Shown: in pieces, positions 6,289 to 6,484 of the stretch | How positions within the stretch are numbered: the stretch's first letter is position 1 | How the letters are laid out: the number at the start of each line of letters is the position of its first letter | Source: Nostoc cf. edaphicum LEGE 07299 | Lineage (GTDB): Bacteria; Cyanobacteriota; Cyanobacteriia; Cyanobacteriales; Nostocaceae | Direction of reading: 5' to 3' | Length of the DNA stretch: 6,484 bases | NCBI RefSeq assembly: GCF_015207245.1 | Contig: NZ_JADEXF010000209.1 | Coordinates: forward strand, 1-6,484 | Program-made: the position numbers and the translations under genes | Notes under the pieces: generated by a model | Database searches by the model: none | Seen by the model: only the letters and a program-made list of their open reading frames with translations | Told to the model about the DNA's origin: nothing

Positions 6289-6484
6289 ATGATCATCGAT
6301 GATGAAGAACTGAGAGACGTTTTCAAAGTAGCCAGCGAAGAACATCTGCAAAATCTGGATGATGGATTGCTGCATCTGGAAAACCATCCCGACGATCTGG
6401 CTGTCCTGGAAGCCTTGATGCGAGAGGCGCATTCCCTCAAAGGTGATGCTAATATGCTGGGAGTCAAAGATGTAGGTACTCTGG
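6289..6484 (+). CDS. cheA: CheA-type histidine kinase, N-terminal Hpt domain only, continues off window
   Basis: ATG 6289 opens a frame that is still open at the window end (65 codons). The protein begins MIIDDEELRDVFKVASEEHL and is an Hpt helix bundle. The phosphoacceptor motif REAHSLKGDANMLGV places the phosphorylated histidine at residue 48 (CAT 6430-6432), with the expected S-L-K-G following. In CheA this His receives phosphate from the kinase's own ATPase domain and passes it to response regulators. The gap from the broken receptor's stop is 27 nt, with no obvious Shine-Dalgarno, so it looks like part of the same operon. The position after cheR, cheW and receptors supports CheA rather than a stand-alone Hpt protein. 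Kinase, CheW-like and any C-terminal receiver domains lie outside the window. No upstream in-frame start was seen. Confidence 0.88.
   Translation, partial: MIIDDEELRDVFKVASEEHLQNLDDGLLHLENHPDDLAVLEALMREAHSLKGDANMLGVKDVGTL

Overview
The window looks like cyanobacterial chromosome. The octamer GCGATCGC (HIP1) occurs 10 times in 6.5 kb (starts at 896, 1423, 1666, 2313, 2528, 2717, 3247, 4173, 4779, 6121), where chance predicts about one per 65 kb. The protein families and a HIP1-cored short palindrome inside a gene fit a filamentous, repeat-rich cyanobacterium. The species cannot be named from the sequence alone.

Layout: (1) positions 306 to 1, minus strand, hold the N-terminal 102 codons of a small four-helix membrane protein of the phage-holin-IV/YvlD-like family, cut by the window edge. 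(2) Positions 307-876 are a divergent intergenic stretch with weak promoter-like motifs, one AT-rich hairpin and at best a doubtful 40-residue ORF. (3) Positions 880-6484, plus strand, hold a compact chemotaxis-type operon: cheR with a C-terminal TPR region, a CheW protein with two CheW domains (11-nt overlap with cheR), a CHASE3-containing chemoreceptor (1-nt gap), a second chemoreceptor that is broken, and the start of cheA with its phosphoacceptor Hpt domain.

How the genes work together: the receptors would sense a signal outside the membrane, the double CheW would couple them to the CheA kinase, and CheR would methylate the receptors for adaptation. CheR-TPR, CheW, MCP and CheA in this arrangement resembles Wsp/Frz-type alternative-output arrays as well as phototaxis or pilus arrays of cyanobacteria. 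The output regulator lies beyond the window, so the process controlled is unknown.

The most informative features are signs of gene remodelling. The second receptor is a pseudogene with two lesions: an apparent internal deletion plus frameshift in the sensor domain near 5289, and a 4-nt deletion near 5776 that is visible by comparison with the intact neighbour. The first receptor is open but lacks 14 residues (two heptads) in one arm of its signalling hairpin relative to its paralogue. Both receptors have almost no HAMP domain. Two palindromic repeats sit in frame inside coding genes: a 34-nt HIP1 element in CheW domain 2 and a CCCAAGCTTGGG palindrome in the CheR linker. I see no CRISPR array, tRNA, rRNA or insertion sequence.
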